Source of the DNA: Ruminococcus sp. UBA4275
GTDB taxonomy: Bacteria; Bacillota; Clostridia; Oscillospirales; Ruminococcaceae
Direction: 5' to 3'
Assembly: GCA_002395085.1 (NCBI GenBank)
Contig: DGVV01000029.1
Span: forward strand, 1 to 10,372
DNA length: 10,372 nucleotides
Below are positions 1 to 7,155 of the stretch, in pieces. The notes below the pieces were generated by a model. That model was not told the DNA's origin, searched no databases, and saw only the letters and a list, made by a program, of their open reading frames with translations. The stretch's first letter is position 1. Every line of letters starts with the position of its first letter. The position numbers and the translations under genes were made by a program.

Positions 1-25
1 ATCATCGCGCAGCGATACCTTATTT
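1..25 (-). repeat. Edge of an inverted intergenic repeat copy
   Basis: The reverse complement of this stretch matches 6898-6922 at 23 of 25 positions, including the small hairpin ATCGC-TGC-GCGAT preceded by AAATAAGG. The match stops on its operon-facing side, and the element probably continues out of the window to the left. It marks the upstream border of the sigma-factor operon. No function is known; it looks like one end of a dispersed intergenic repeat family. Confidence 0.7.
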
Positions 26-46
26 CCGGCCAAATGGGGCGGATCA

Positions 47-75
47 TTGCGGCACGGGCGGGAATATGGTATAAT
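47..75 (+). promoter_or_regulatory. Sigma-A type promoter of the sigma-factor operon
   Basis: A perfect TATAAT -10 box lies at 70-75, preceded by an extended -10 element (TGG at 67-69). Exactly 17 nt further upstream is TTGCGG (47-52) as a partial -35 box. Transcription would start near 82, giving a leader of about 95 nt before the TTG start at 177. This would supply basal expression of the operon. Confidence 0.7.
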
Positions 76-100
76 GAATACGGAAATAGTTTTCGCATCG

Positions 101-127
101 TGTAACCATTTTTATGTCAATCCGGTC
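101..127 (+). promoter_or_regulatory. Candidate ECF-type autoregulatory promoter
   Basis: TGTAAC at 101-106 followed after 17 nt by GGTC at 124-127 resembles ECF sigma promoters such as those of Bacillus subtilis SigX (TGTAAC, then CGWC). It lies between the sigma-A type promoter and the ribosome binding site of the sigma gene. Its start site would leave a leader of about 40 nt. ECF factors commonly activate their own operon, which is the main reason to take this short and imperfect match seriously. Confidence 0.4.
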
Positions 128-176
128 TTAATGGATAGGGTAAGGAAAAACGGGACGGGAAAGGAGGCGGAGCATC

Positions 177-731
177 TTGGAAGATGAGCAAATCATCGGG
201 CTGTACTTTGCGCGGGATGAACGTGCCATTGCAGAAACCGGCAGAAAATACGGGATGCTCTGCAAGCGTCTCGGACTGCGCATTCTCGGCAATGAACAGG
301 ATGCAGAGGAATGCTGCAATGATGTTCTGCTGAAAACGTGGAATTCCATTCCGCCGGCAAGACCGGATCATTTTTCGGCATATCTCGTAAAGCTCATGCG
401 CAATACCGCGCTGAATCTTTATGAAAAGCTGCACGCTGAAAAGCGCGGCGGTACGCAGACGGCAGTTGCGCTGGATGAGCTGAGCGAGTGTCTCCCCGCT
501 CCGGATGACGTCGAAGCGGCACTCTCAGAGGCGGAAACCGCTGAGCATCTCCGCGCATTCCTGCGGACGATGTCGGAGGAGGCGCGCAATATCTTTATCC
601 TGCGCTATGTCTATATGATGCCGATTAAGGACATTGCAGAGAAATATCAAATTGGCATCAGCAAAGTGAAGGTTTCTCTGCACCGCACACGAAAGGCGCT
701 GCGGGCATATCTGGGAGGTGATGCGATGTGA
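177..731 (+). CDS. ECF-type RNA polymerase sigma factor
   Basis: A 184-residue sigma-70 family protein with only regions 2 and 4, the layout of ECF (group 4) sigma factors, which redirect RNA polymerase to a small regulon. Region 2 spans about residues 22-90, with the typical acidic stretch DAEECCNDVLLKTW (42-55) used for core binding. Region 4 spans about 124-180, with a helix-turn-helix around IKDIAEKYQIGISKVKVSLH (150-169) for -35 recognition. The start is TTG at 177: AAGGAGG at 161-167 sits 9 nt upstream and no in-frame ATG occurs until residue 26. The stop overlaps the GTG of the next gene by 4 nt, so translation is probably coupled. By context its partner is the membrane protein encoded downstream. 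The exact ECF subgroup and the regulon cannot be read from the window. Confidence 0.93.
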   Translation: MEDEQIIGLYFARDERAIAETGRKYGMLCKRLGLRILGNEQDAEECCNDVLLKTWNSIPPARPDHFSAYLVKLMRNTALNLYEKLHAEKRGGTQTAVALDELSECLPAPDDVEAALSEAETAEHLRAFLRTMSEEARNIFILRYVYMMPIKDIAEKYQIGISKVKVSLHRTRKALRAYLGGDAM

Positions 732-1825
732 AGGCTATGACATTACTGAAAGCAATGAGTGAGATTGATCTGCGTGACATTGAAGCGGCAGCAGAAGCAG
801 GTGCAGGCGGCGTCCGCACGTATACGGAAGATGCCGCAGAAGATCCGCCTTCTGCGGGGGCAAAGACATCTTTGCCGATGCCGGCGCTGAACGGCAATTT
901 CCGCAAGGCAGCTCCGGAAACGGAATCCGCAGGCGGACGCGGCATTCTGCGCTGGCGGATTGCCGGATTTGCAGCGGCGGCAGCCTGCTTCGCCCTGACG
1001 GCGGGTGCAGTTCTGCATTTCCGCGGACAGGATGACGGCTTTGTGGCGTCGCCGTCGCAGCCTGTGCTGATTACGGAGATTACCGCGGCGGATACGACTG
1101 CGCCTGCCGTGCAGACCGTTTCTGCCGTCACGACGTCTGTGACGCAGCAGAATCAGACCGGCAGCACAGCGCAGATGACCGTCACGACGCTGACGACCGG
1201 CGCGGTCAGCGGAGATGAGACTGCGGAGTCAGCGGCGGATTCTGCGCCGGAAGATGTTTCAACGGAAGAAACAGTCCGGCAGACAGAGGAGACTTTGCTT
1301 ACCGCGACAACCGAAGTTTCACAGCTTCGTCAGGTGTGTGTACCGGCGCTGCTTCTGACGGGCGACTGCGGCGGTGAACTGGGAAGCGAATCCGAATTGA
1401 CCATCATTCGGGAGGCGGATGCCATTCAGGCGTATCTCAGCGGAAAACAGCCTGAGATCATGCTTGGAACAGGCCATAAGAGCGCCGCGGAAGTATCCGC
1501 GATTGAGAATTCGCCGGTGCTTCTTCGCATCCGGTGGCAGGCGGAGTCTCCGCGCTGGGAATCTTACGGTTTGGGCGGTGTTTCCATAGATCATGACGGC
1601 GTGCTTCATGTTCTTGCTGAATGTTACTGCCCGACGGCGGAGATTCAGGAGAAGCAGCCGTGGATTTATGAGACCTCGCTGCTGATTGAGGCAGACAAAC
1701 TGCCGGAGATTCGCGGGATGCATCTGGATCTGGATGAACACATTGAAGAAGATGACAGCATCCTGTCATGGCTCAGATATTCCGATGCACTCAGCGATGA
1801 CATCAGCATCGAATATTACGAATAA
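728..1825 (+). CDS. Membrane-anchored putative anti-sigma factor with extracellular sensor domain
   Basis: A 365-residue single-pass membrane protein. Residues 1-72 are a short, presumably cytoplasmic segment (KAMSEIDLRDIEAA at 8-21). A hydrophobic helix spans about 76-97, followed by a Thr/Ser-rich linker (about 110-200) and a C-terminal domain (about 203-365). The position directly after an ECF sigma gene with a GTGA overlap, plus the topology, points to an anti-sigma factor that holds the sigma factor at the membrane. I see no zinc-binding HxxxCxxC motif, so it is not a classical ZAS-type anti-sigma. Residues 280-335 resemble the module repeated in the following gene: DGVLHV, then QPW, then YETSLLI, then LPEIRGM. 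The start is GTG at 728 with GGGAGG at 713-718, 9 nt upstream. The anti-sigma role is inferred from context; the membrane topology and the shared module are visible in the sequence. Confidence 0.78.
   Translation: MKAMTLLKAMSEIDLRDIEAAAEAGAGGVRTYTEDAAEDPPSAGAKTSLPMPALNGNFRKAAPETESAGGRGILRWRIAGFAAAAACFALTAGAVLHFRGQDDGFVASPSQPVLITEITAADTTAPAVQTVSAVTTSVTQQNQTGSTAQMTVTTLTTGAVSGDETAESAADSAPEDVSTEETVRQTEETLLTATTEVSQLRQVCVPALLLTGDCGGELGSESELTIIREADAIQAYLSGKQPEIMLGTGHKSAAEVSAIENSPVLLRIRWQAESPRWESYGLGGVSIDHDGVLHVLAECYCPTAEIQEKQPWIYETSLLIEADKLPEIRGMHLDLDEHIEEDDSILSWLRYSDALSDDISIEYYE
1565..1732 (+). other. Sensor-side copy of the giant-protein module
   Basis: This stretch encodes residues 280-335 of the putative anti-sigma factor. 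Read against residues 1565-1617 of the downstream giant protein, it shares the order DG-x-L-x-V, then QP, then YE-x-x-L-x-I, then LPEIR-(G/D)-M, with hydrophobic and acidic residues in matching places. It covers only the C-terminal half of a full module. Homology is judged by eye. Confidence 0.65.
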
Positions 1826-1832
1826 AGGGAGG
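1826..1832 (+). promoter_or_regulatory. Strong ribosome binding site of the giant gene
   Basis: AGGGAGG begins immediately after the stop codon of the putative anti-sigma gene and sits 8 nt before the ATG at 1841. It fixes the start of the giant protein and allows efficient translation within the operon, while the two regulatory genes upstream use TTG and GTG starts. Confidence 0.85.
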
Positions 1833-1840
1833 ATTGGACT

Positions 1841-4800
1841 ATGAAATACAGAAAACAGCAGAAACTGACTGCCGGCTTGCTTTGTCTGGCAGTTGCAGCA
1901 CAGAATGCAGCCGCAATGCCTGCTTTTGCGATGGCAGGCGGTGAGACCGGTTCGCTGGATGCCTGCATTCAGAATGCGGAAGAAATGGCCGACAAGGGCA
2001 TTTCGGTGATGAGTGTCGGTATGCCGGTTGTCACGGTGGATTTTGGCAAACTGAAGCTGAATTACAATCCCGGCAGCGGGAAATGGTACAGCGACAAAGC
2101 CGAAACCCGCGGCAGACTGGTTCATTCGGAGACGGCAGACGTGCAGGAGGTCGTCATTGGCGGCGCGGAACACTTCCGCTTTCAGCTGAAAGACGGCATT
2201 GCGGAGGAGAAAACCGAGGACGGCACATGGGAACGCACGCACCGTCTGGATATTATGCTGCGGGAGATTCAGTCCTACCGTCCGGAATATGAGAAGACCT
2301 TTTATGATAATGCCTCGCAGAAGATGCGGGACGTGCCGGAAATTGTGAGTTTTCCGCTGACCTTTGTGATGACGCCGGAAGCGGAGCAGCCGGAGTGTCA
2401 GGTTTTTCTGGAAGGCGAACTGCTGGATACGATCCGCTGCACGGATTATGAACCGGGCGGCAGCGGGGGAAACGTGCATCCGCAGCATGACAAAGAACCG
2501 GATGTCAACCCCTCTGCAAAGATTGATTATTTCACAAGCAGCGGCGACATTTCACTGGACGGTTCTATCAGCATTTCGGATGCCGTGATTGTGAACCGCC
2601 TTGTGGCAGAAGACAGCGATATTCCGGTCACGGATCTCGGTATGGATCTTGCAGACCATGACGGCGACGGCATGATCAATATGTGGGATGTGCAGGATCT
2701 GCTGTACATGGCAGTCGGAACATCTGCCAGTAAATGGTACCGGATCAGGGGCAGCGAAAAACCTGTGGTTCAGCAGGATGCAGTATTGCTGTACACGCAG
2801 GAGGAACAGGATGCTGCCGCCTCGGAAATGTTCGGTATGACGACGGATGCGCTGCGGCAGCAGAACGGCAATGTCAACAGCAAATTCACGGAGGGCGAAG
2901 ATTCCGTCACGCTGGAGATTCTGTTCTTTACCGCACATCCGATGGCAAAATACGCCGTGCAGGGCATCGGTGCGGATGAATCCGGTGAATTGCATCTGAC
3001 GCTGAGTGTGCTGACCGGTGCTGCGGATGCGGAGAATACCGCTTACTGCGGCCGCATTACCCTGACGCTGCCGAAAGAAATCCCGCTGAGCAGTACCAAT
3101 GTACATCTGCACTTTGATGCCTTTGATTATGAAAACGAGTACAGCCATTCTTTGCCGCAGTCGCTGGTATATGCATCAACGAGTACAGAGATCTGGCAGG
3201 AGCCGAAGCGCATGGAATATGAGACGGTCGATCCGAATTTGCTGCTGAGCCGTCCGCTGGATTACACGGTGGAAACGCTGCGCAGCGCAGAAGATGACAT
3301 TGATGATCTCTGTATGCGCATCGCCCAGATGAGTAAGGAATCCCTTTTCAATATATATCGTCTGGAAGGGGACGGGGAACGCAAAGAAATGCATCAGTAT
3401 GGAGTGGTGACCAACAACGGCAATTATCAGCGCATTGAGATTCTGATTCTGATGACGGCTCGCACAGACGGCGTACAGGGCATTCTGAATGCTGTTCCTT
3501 ATGAAGTGAAGCTGGATCAGAACGGCAAGGCAACCGTCGCGCTGACAATGCTGACCGGCAGCCGGCACGATTCTCTTGCAGCCTATGATGTGCTGCACGT
3601 TACGGTGGATGTCCCCTACGGTTTGCTGGATGCGGAACAGACACCGGAAGCGGTCTGTTCCAGATTCTACGATGTTGATGACGCAGAAGACTTTGCAAAG
3701 GCAAATATGCCGGTTGATCTTTATCTGAATGCGGAAGCCATGCCGGATACACTCCGGCAGATGATTGGCACAAGCTGCAAGCAGATTCACGCGCAGGAAG
3801 TGACACATTATGCCTATGAGGGCGGCATGGATTATTTCGCGCAGCAGTTCGGCTATGCAGATTTTGACACTCTCCGCAGAAAGGTGGATAAAACGGGCAT
3901 CACGCCGGTGCTGGCAAAGCTGGATGAGCCGATGAACGGGACTGATGAAACGCTGACGCTGGGCTTCCTGCGCTTTACGGAAGGGTTTGATGATTTCGCG
4001 GTCACGGGACTGGAATACGACGAGATTCAGAATAAGCTGATTGTCAGGACGGCTTCGTATTACGATCTCTCCGCACGTTATGTCGGTACGAATACGCCGC
4101 ATACCAATATGACGCAGTACATCTGCAAGCTGACGCTGCCGGAGGGATCACTGTTCAGCGGAATCCTTGTGGAGCAGCAGAATACGGTGTTTGATCAGTG
4201 CAGCGATCCGAATGCGGATGTGAAATTCCGGGAGGCACAGTCTGAATGCCCGATGCTGATTCAGACCGGAAGACACTACCGGCAGCCGGATGAAGTGCCG
4301 GAGGGTGCGGTTCTCCTCACTGATACAGGCGATACAGAGGGATTTGCGCCGGAGTACGCAACGCAGGCAGATTCCGGTTCGCGGGTAAGCGTTTACTATA
4401 CATTTGAGCAGGGCGAGGAGGAAGATACGCTGACGCTGTATCTGTATGATCGGGATGGCGCGTACAACGATGTCCTGACCGGTCTGGAGCGCTGCCAGAA
4501 CGGCAGACTCCGCCTGCATCTGCTGAGTCTGTATACTACCGGCAGCTGCATCGGTTCGTATGACCCGTGCAGAAAGATGACCTATACGCTGCCGCACGGT
4601 GTGCTGGATGATGTGAGGGGCATGGAGCTTCAGACGGAGATGACCAGTTTCCGGCAGGAACTCCTGAACTGCGAAGCAAAGCAGCTTTACATCCCGCCGT
4701 ATACGGTTTCCTACGAGGAGATTCTGATATACGATCAGACCAGGTATAATTACAACAAAGGGAATATTACTCCGGATTTCTATAAGGCAATCCCGCTGGA

Positions 4801-6739
4801 TACCACAGATGAAAACGGTCAGGCAGTCGGGTTTGATGCGGACGGCAAGGATAATTTCGGCTATCTGCTGACAGAGGGCGAGACAGAGGATACCCTCAGC
4901 CTGTTCTTCCAGCTTGAGGGCGGATATTTCGTCTGGGATCTGGAAGTCAGCTCGCTGGCGATGGATACAGACGGCATTCTGAATGTCGATGCAGTTCGTG
5001 TGGCGAATACATACTCGCTCAATGAGGGCTTCTATCGCCGTGACCTTCAGATTCCGCACGGATTCTTCTCAGACATCAAGGGGCTTCATGTCATGCTCCA
5101 TACGATTGACGGTCAGAATGCGGAAGAAATGAACTACTGGGCAGACGGCATTCCGGTGGTGGCGGTATGGCAGAAGCATTTCGCTTCGGAAGAACAGACA
5201 CCGTTTACCGGTGATCTCACGCCGGAGATCACGGAACAGAAGCACTGGACCTACGGCGATTCGCAGCCGTTCATTCAGGATGAAGAAGATCTTGCAGAAC
5301 TGGCAGAGATCTTCCGCTGCACGAATGATCCCGCAGAGATTCAGGCACAGATCGAAGGCGCGGACGGCAAAAAAACAGACTGGATCACCTTTGAACGCAG
5401 CTGGAGCGATGAACAGGATATTCTTACCGTCATGGCATACCGCGCCGGCACGACGCAGTATGAACGGCTCCGTTCTCTGCGGCTGGATGCAAACGGCATT
5501 CTGCACGCGGTTTACGACAGCTATCAGGGCGGTGACATTGCGGAGCATAAACTGGATGTCTGCAAGCTGAATGTCCCGCGTGAGATTCAGGCAAAGATCA
5601 GAGGCATTGTCAGGGAAGTGCAGCCGCATATCGTGGTTTCCGAGCAGTTTGAGCGCTGCGGCATTGACCTGCTGAATGAGATCGGGGATGTGTCTGAACG
5701 CAGAGTGGACGCAGCAGAGGTTATCAGCTGGGAATATGCCGAATTCCGCGGCGATTACAATGCACCGGATGATGCTTTTGCAGAAGCGGCAGCGATGGTG
5801 GGAAGAACGCCGGATGAGATCCGGGAGATGCAGTACAGCGATTACGAGGAGGAAAGAGGCAGCTTTGTCATGTGGTATATTCAGCCCGGTGAAACCGAGG
5901 ATGAGCTGCATCTGATGATCAGCATTCCGGACGGCGGCGCATACGATTACAAGCTGGAAGCGCTGAATACAGCCGAGGATGCCATCATCCCGACGCTGTA
6001 CCGTGTGCCGGCAGCCAATCCCGCAGAGGGCGGCTTTGTCTGCGCCATGATTCTGACCGTCCCGCACGATGCGCTGAATCCCGACATGGTCGGAAAGGGC
6101 ATGGAGCCGGTGGAATATACCGAACACGGCTACTACAGAGATCCCGCATTTGATGCGCTGGGCGACAGCCGCTTTGATCCCCTTTATGCCAATGCGTATT
6201 ACAAAGAATACATCGAACAGCTTGAACCGGCGGAGATTGTGCTGACGGTCGATTCCGGGGAGCAGAATATGACGTATGTTCCGCTGAAACGCTGCAACGA
6301 CAGTACATGGGAATTTTACGAGGAGGATTATCTGCAGGGTTTCGGAGATGACAGCACATGGGAGAAGGTCTGTGCGTTCTTCGGGTGTGATACGCGGGAA
6401 GAAGCAATGACGCATTTCGAGGGCGAAAATTATGCACCGTGGATTCAGTGGCGGCTGATGGAAGGCGAAGAAGAAGATACCCTCGCGCTGCTGTCCTTTG
6501 ATCTGCCCGACGGGTATGACAATCACGAGCTGATTCCGCTTGAATACACCGTGACTGCGGACGGCACACTGCAAGTCTACGGGTGGGATCGGCTCAATAT
6601 GTACCGCAGACAGCCCTATGTCCACTATGAGGAGCTGCGTATTCAGCACGGCAGCCTGCCGGAGATCCGGGATATGCAGTGGATTGAGCTTGTCGGCACG
6701 ACGGACAAGGCAAACCGCATCGCGGTGGAACAGCCGTAA
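1841..6739 (+). CDS. Giant secreted dockerin protein with about eight repeats of an unrecognised module
   Basis: A 1632-residue acidic secreted protein. An N-terminal signal peptide (basic MKYRKQQK, hydrophobic core, likely cleavage after AFA at residue 30) is followed by a region without recognised motifs (about 60-205). A Gly-rich linker leads to a dockerin-like pair of calcium loops (236-247 and 272-283). About eight degenerate modules fill 310-1617. Each module tends to have a helix ending in an FG-x-(T/D)-x-x-E-L-like motif, then GE-x-EDTLTL, a DG-x-L-x-V strand, and a closing LPHG-x-L-x-DIRGM motif. I see no catalytic signature. The dockerin implies attachment to a cohesin-bearing scaffold at the cell surface. 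Third gene of the sigma/anti-sigma operon, 15 nt after gene two, it is likely the system's main output or partner. It could be a binding or adhesion protein; that is inference. Confidence 0.95.
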   Translation: MKYRKQQKLTAGLLCLAVAAQNAAAMPAFAMAGGETGSLDACIQNAEEMADKGISVMSVGMPVVTVDFGKLKLNYNPGSGKWYSDKAETRGRLVHSETADVQEVVIGGAEHFRFQLKDGIAEEKTEDGTWERTHRLDIMLREIQSYRPEYEKTFYDNASQKMRDVPEIVSFPLTFVMTPEAEQPECQVFLEGELLDTIRCTDYEPGGSGGNVHPQHDKEPDVNPSAKIDYFTSSGDISLDGSISISDAVIVNRLVAEDSDIPVTDLGMDLADHDGDGMINMWDVQDLLYMAVGTSASKWYRIRGSEKPVVQQDAVLLYTQEEQDAAASEMFGMTTDALRQQNGNVNSKFTEGEDSVTLEILFFTAHPMAKYAVQGIGADESGELHLTLSVLTGAADAENTAYCGRITLTLPKEIPLSSTNVHLHFDAFDYENEYSHSLPQSLVYASTSTEIWQEPKRMEYETVDPNLLLSRPLDYTVETLRSAEDDIDDLCMRIAQMSKESLFNIYRLEGDGERKEMHQYGVVTNNGNYQRIEILILMTARTDGVQGILNAVPYEVKLDQNGKATVALTMLTGSRHDSLAAYDVLHVTVDVPYGLLDAEQTPEAVCSRFYDVDDAEDFAKANMPVDLYLNAEAMPDTLRQMIGTSCKQIHAQEVTHYAYEGGMDYFAQQFGYADFDTLRRKVDKTGITPVLAKLDEPMNGTDETLTLGFLRFTEGFDDFAVTGLEYDEIQNKLIVRTASYYDLSARYVGTNTPHTNMTQYICKLTLPEGSLFSGILVEQQNTVFDQCSDPNADVKFREAQSECPMLIQTGRHYRQPDEVPEGAVLLTDTGDTEGFAPEYATQADSGSRVSVYYTFEQGEEEDTLTLYLYDRDGAYNDVLTGLERCQNGRLRLHLLSLYTTGSCIGSYDPCRKMTYTLPHGVLDDVRGMELQTEMTSFRQELLNCEAKQLYIPPYTVSYEEILIYDQTRYNYNKGNITPDFYKAIPLDTTDENGQAVGFDADGKDNFGYLLTEGETEDTLSLFFQLEGGYFVWDLEVSSLAMDTDGILNVDAVRVANTYSLNEGFYRRDLQIPHGFFSDIKGLHVMLHTIDGQNAEEMNYWADGIPVVAVWQKHFASEEQTPFTGDLTPEITEQKHWTYGDSQPFIQDEEDLAELAEIFRCTNDPAEIQAQIEGADGKKTDWITFERSWSDEQDILTVMAYRAGTTQYERLRSLRLDANGILHAVYDSYQGGDIAEHKLDVCKLNVPREIQAKIRGIVREVQPHIVVSEQFERCGIDLLNEIGDVSERRVDAAEVISWEYAEFRGDYNAPDDAFAEAAAMVGRTPDEIREMQYSDYEEERGSFVMWYIQPGETEDELHLMISIPDGGAYDYKLEALNTAEDAIIPTLYRVPAANPAEGGFVCAMILTVPHDALNPDMVGKGMEPVEYTEHGYYRDPAFDALGDSRFDPLYANAYYKEYIEQLEPAEIVLTVDSGEQNMTYVPLKRCNDSTWEFYEEDYLQGFGDDSTWEKVCAFFGCDTREEAMTHFEGENYAPWIQWRLMEGEEEDTLALLSFDLPDGYDNHELIPLEYTVTADGTLQVYGWDRLNMYRRQPYVHYEELRIQHGSLPEIRDMQWIELVGTTDKANRIAVEQP
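2519..2719 (+). other. Internal dockerin-like domain of the giant protein
   Basis: Residues 227-293 contain two 12-residue calcium loops of the pattern D-x-(N/D/S)-x-D-G-x-I-x-x-x-D. Loop 1 is DISLDGSISISD (236-247) and loop 2 is DHDGDGMINMWD (272-283), each followed by a helix with hydrophobic residues (NRLV, DLLYMAV). This is the signature of type I dockerins, which bind cohesins of cellulosome scaffolds. Loop 1 has Ser where Asn or Asp is usual at position 3. Residues at positions 10 and 11, which govern specificity in known dockerins, are IS and MW. The domain sits near the N-terminus rather than at the C-terminal end as in most cellulosomal enzymes. Confidence 0.88.
2768..6691 (+). repeat. 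Tandem array of about eight degenerate protein modules
   Basis: The (G)E-x-EDTLTL-like strand recurs near residues 351, 527, 699, 857, 1012, 1187, 1348 and 1540, an irregular period of about 155-192 residues. Closing motifs are LPKEI (410), VPYGLL (591), LPEGSL (766), LPHGVLDDVRGM (917), IPHGFFSDIKGL (1071), VPREI with KIRGI (1245 and 1252), VPHDAL (1407) and LPEIRDM (1606). The first two or three units are the most diverged. Repetition is at protein level; I see no long DNA identity between units, so the duplication appears old. Confidence 0.8.
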
Positions 6740-6770
6740 GGCACAGAGCGATTCCTGATCTGATAAACAA

Positions 6771-6808
6771 AGCGGAGAACCGGTCAGACGGTTCTCCGCT
6801 GTTGCTTT
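6771..6808 (+). terminator. Rho-independent terminator of the operon
   Basis: A perfect 12-bp stem (AGCGGAGAACCG at 6771-6782 pairing with 6789-6800) encloses a 6-nt loop, 32 nt after the stop of the giant gene. The T tract after it is poor (GTTGCTTT), so termination may be incomplete or helped by the downstream hairpins. Placement and stem strength make it the natural end of the sigma-factor operon. Confidence 0.8.
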
Positions 6809-6896
6809 ATAGCACTATAGATTTACAGAAAATACGCATAATTTATCAGGGCTAATAACAATTTAGGTGGTTTTCAGCTGATCTTATTTGTAATAT
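6809..6896. other. AT-rich non-coding spacer
   Basis: A clearly AT-rich stretch between the operon terminator and the hairpin repeat. It begins with a small inverted repeat (TATAG-CA-CTATA, 6808-6819). I see no supported gene, and no promoter that would serve a gene on either strand. Confidence 0.5.
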
Positions 6897-7060
6897 AAAA
6901 TAAGGAATCGCTGCGCGATGCTATTTTGGAATGGGCGCCTCTATCGCAGGCGCCCAAGCCCCCGAGCTCTTGATACGCTTAGAGAGTTTCGCGATCTGCG
7001 GATCGCGACAAGGGGCGCCGCCCCTTGACCCCGCGAGCTTTTTGAAAAAAGCTCGACCAA
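6897..7060 (+). repeat. Hairpin-dense intergenic repeat element
   Basis: It begins with AAAATAAGG and contains five successive inverted repeats. They are ATCGC/GCGAT (6907-6919, loop TGC), GGGCGCC/GGCGCCC (6933-6955, 9-nt loop), TCGCGATC/GATCGCGA (6989-7008, loop TGCG), AAGGGGC/GCCCCTT (7010-7026, loop GCC) and CGAGCTTTTT/AAAAAGCTCG (7034-7055). The first 25 nt recur inverted at 1-25, and the general layout recurs at 10256-10317. It lies between convergent transcription units, so it may act as a transcription boundary or be a mobile non-coding repeat. An open reading frame crossing it on the minus strand has no recognisable features. Confidence 0.75.
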
Positions 7061-7104
7061 AAACTTCAGTTTGGATAAACAGATCATTCATTTGACAAAT
7101 CATG

Positions 7105-7126
7105 TGTAACCACATAAAAAGTTACA
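7105..7126. repeat. TGTAAC/GTTACA inverted repeat after the GH43 gene
   Basis: TGTAAC at 7105-7110 and GTTACA at 7121-7126 form a 6-bp inverted repeat with a 10-nt A-rich loop, 30 nt past the end of the GH43 gene. It could be a weak terminator for that gene, but no clear T run follows on the minus strand. The half-site equals the TGTAAC of the candidate ECF promoter at 101, possibly by chance. Confidence 0.35.
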
Positions 7127-7151
7127 TACCCATTTATCATAACGGGATTCT
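7122..7151 (+). repeat. Short intergenic repeat copy 1 (TTACAT...GGGATTC)
   Basis: TTACAT followed about 15 nt later by ATAACGGGATTC resembles TTACAT followed by ATAATGGGATTC at 10341-10368, in the same orientation. The two copies flank the GH43 gene. The match is gapped and judged by eye, so it is weaker than the AAATAAGG repeat. Confidence 0.4.
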
Positions 7152-7155
7152 TAAT

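Noticed and set aside
5069..6649. Long minus-strand open frame (526 codons) opposite the giant gene, with similar ones at 3176-4102 and 4148-5059
   Set aside because: It lies entirely antisense to a clearly real gene with repeated protein motifs. Its translation is Ile/Arg/His/Cys-rich without domains, typical of an antisense shadow of biased codons.
6907..7055. CRISPR-like or tandem repeat array
   Set aside because: The hairpins differ from one another and have no constant repeat with spacers of equal length, so this is not a CRISPR array.
6921..7115. Possible 64-residue minus-strand protein in the intergenic region
   Set aside because: It runs through the hairpin-rich repeat, has no convincing ribosome binding site, and looks like a translation of the repeat itself.
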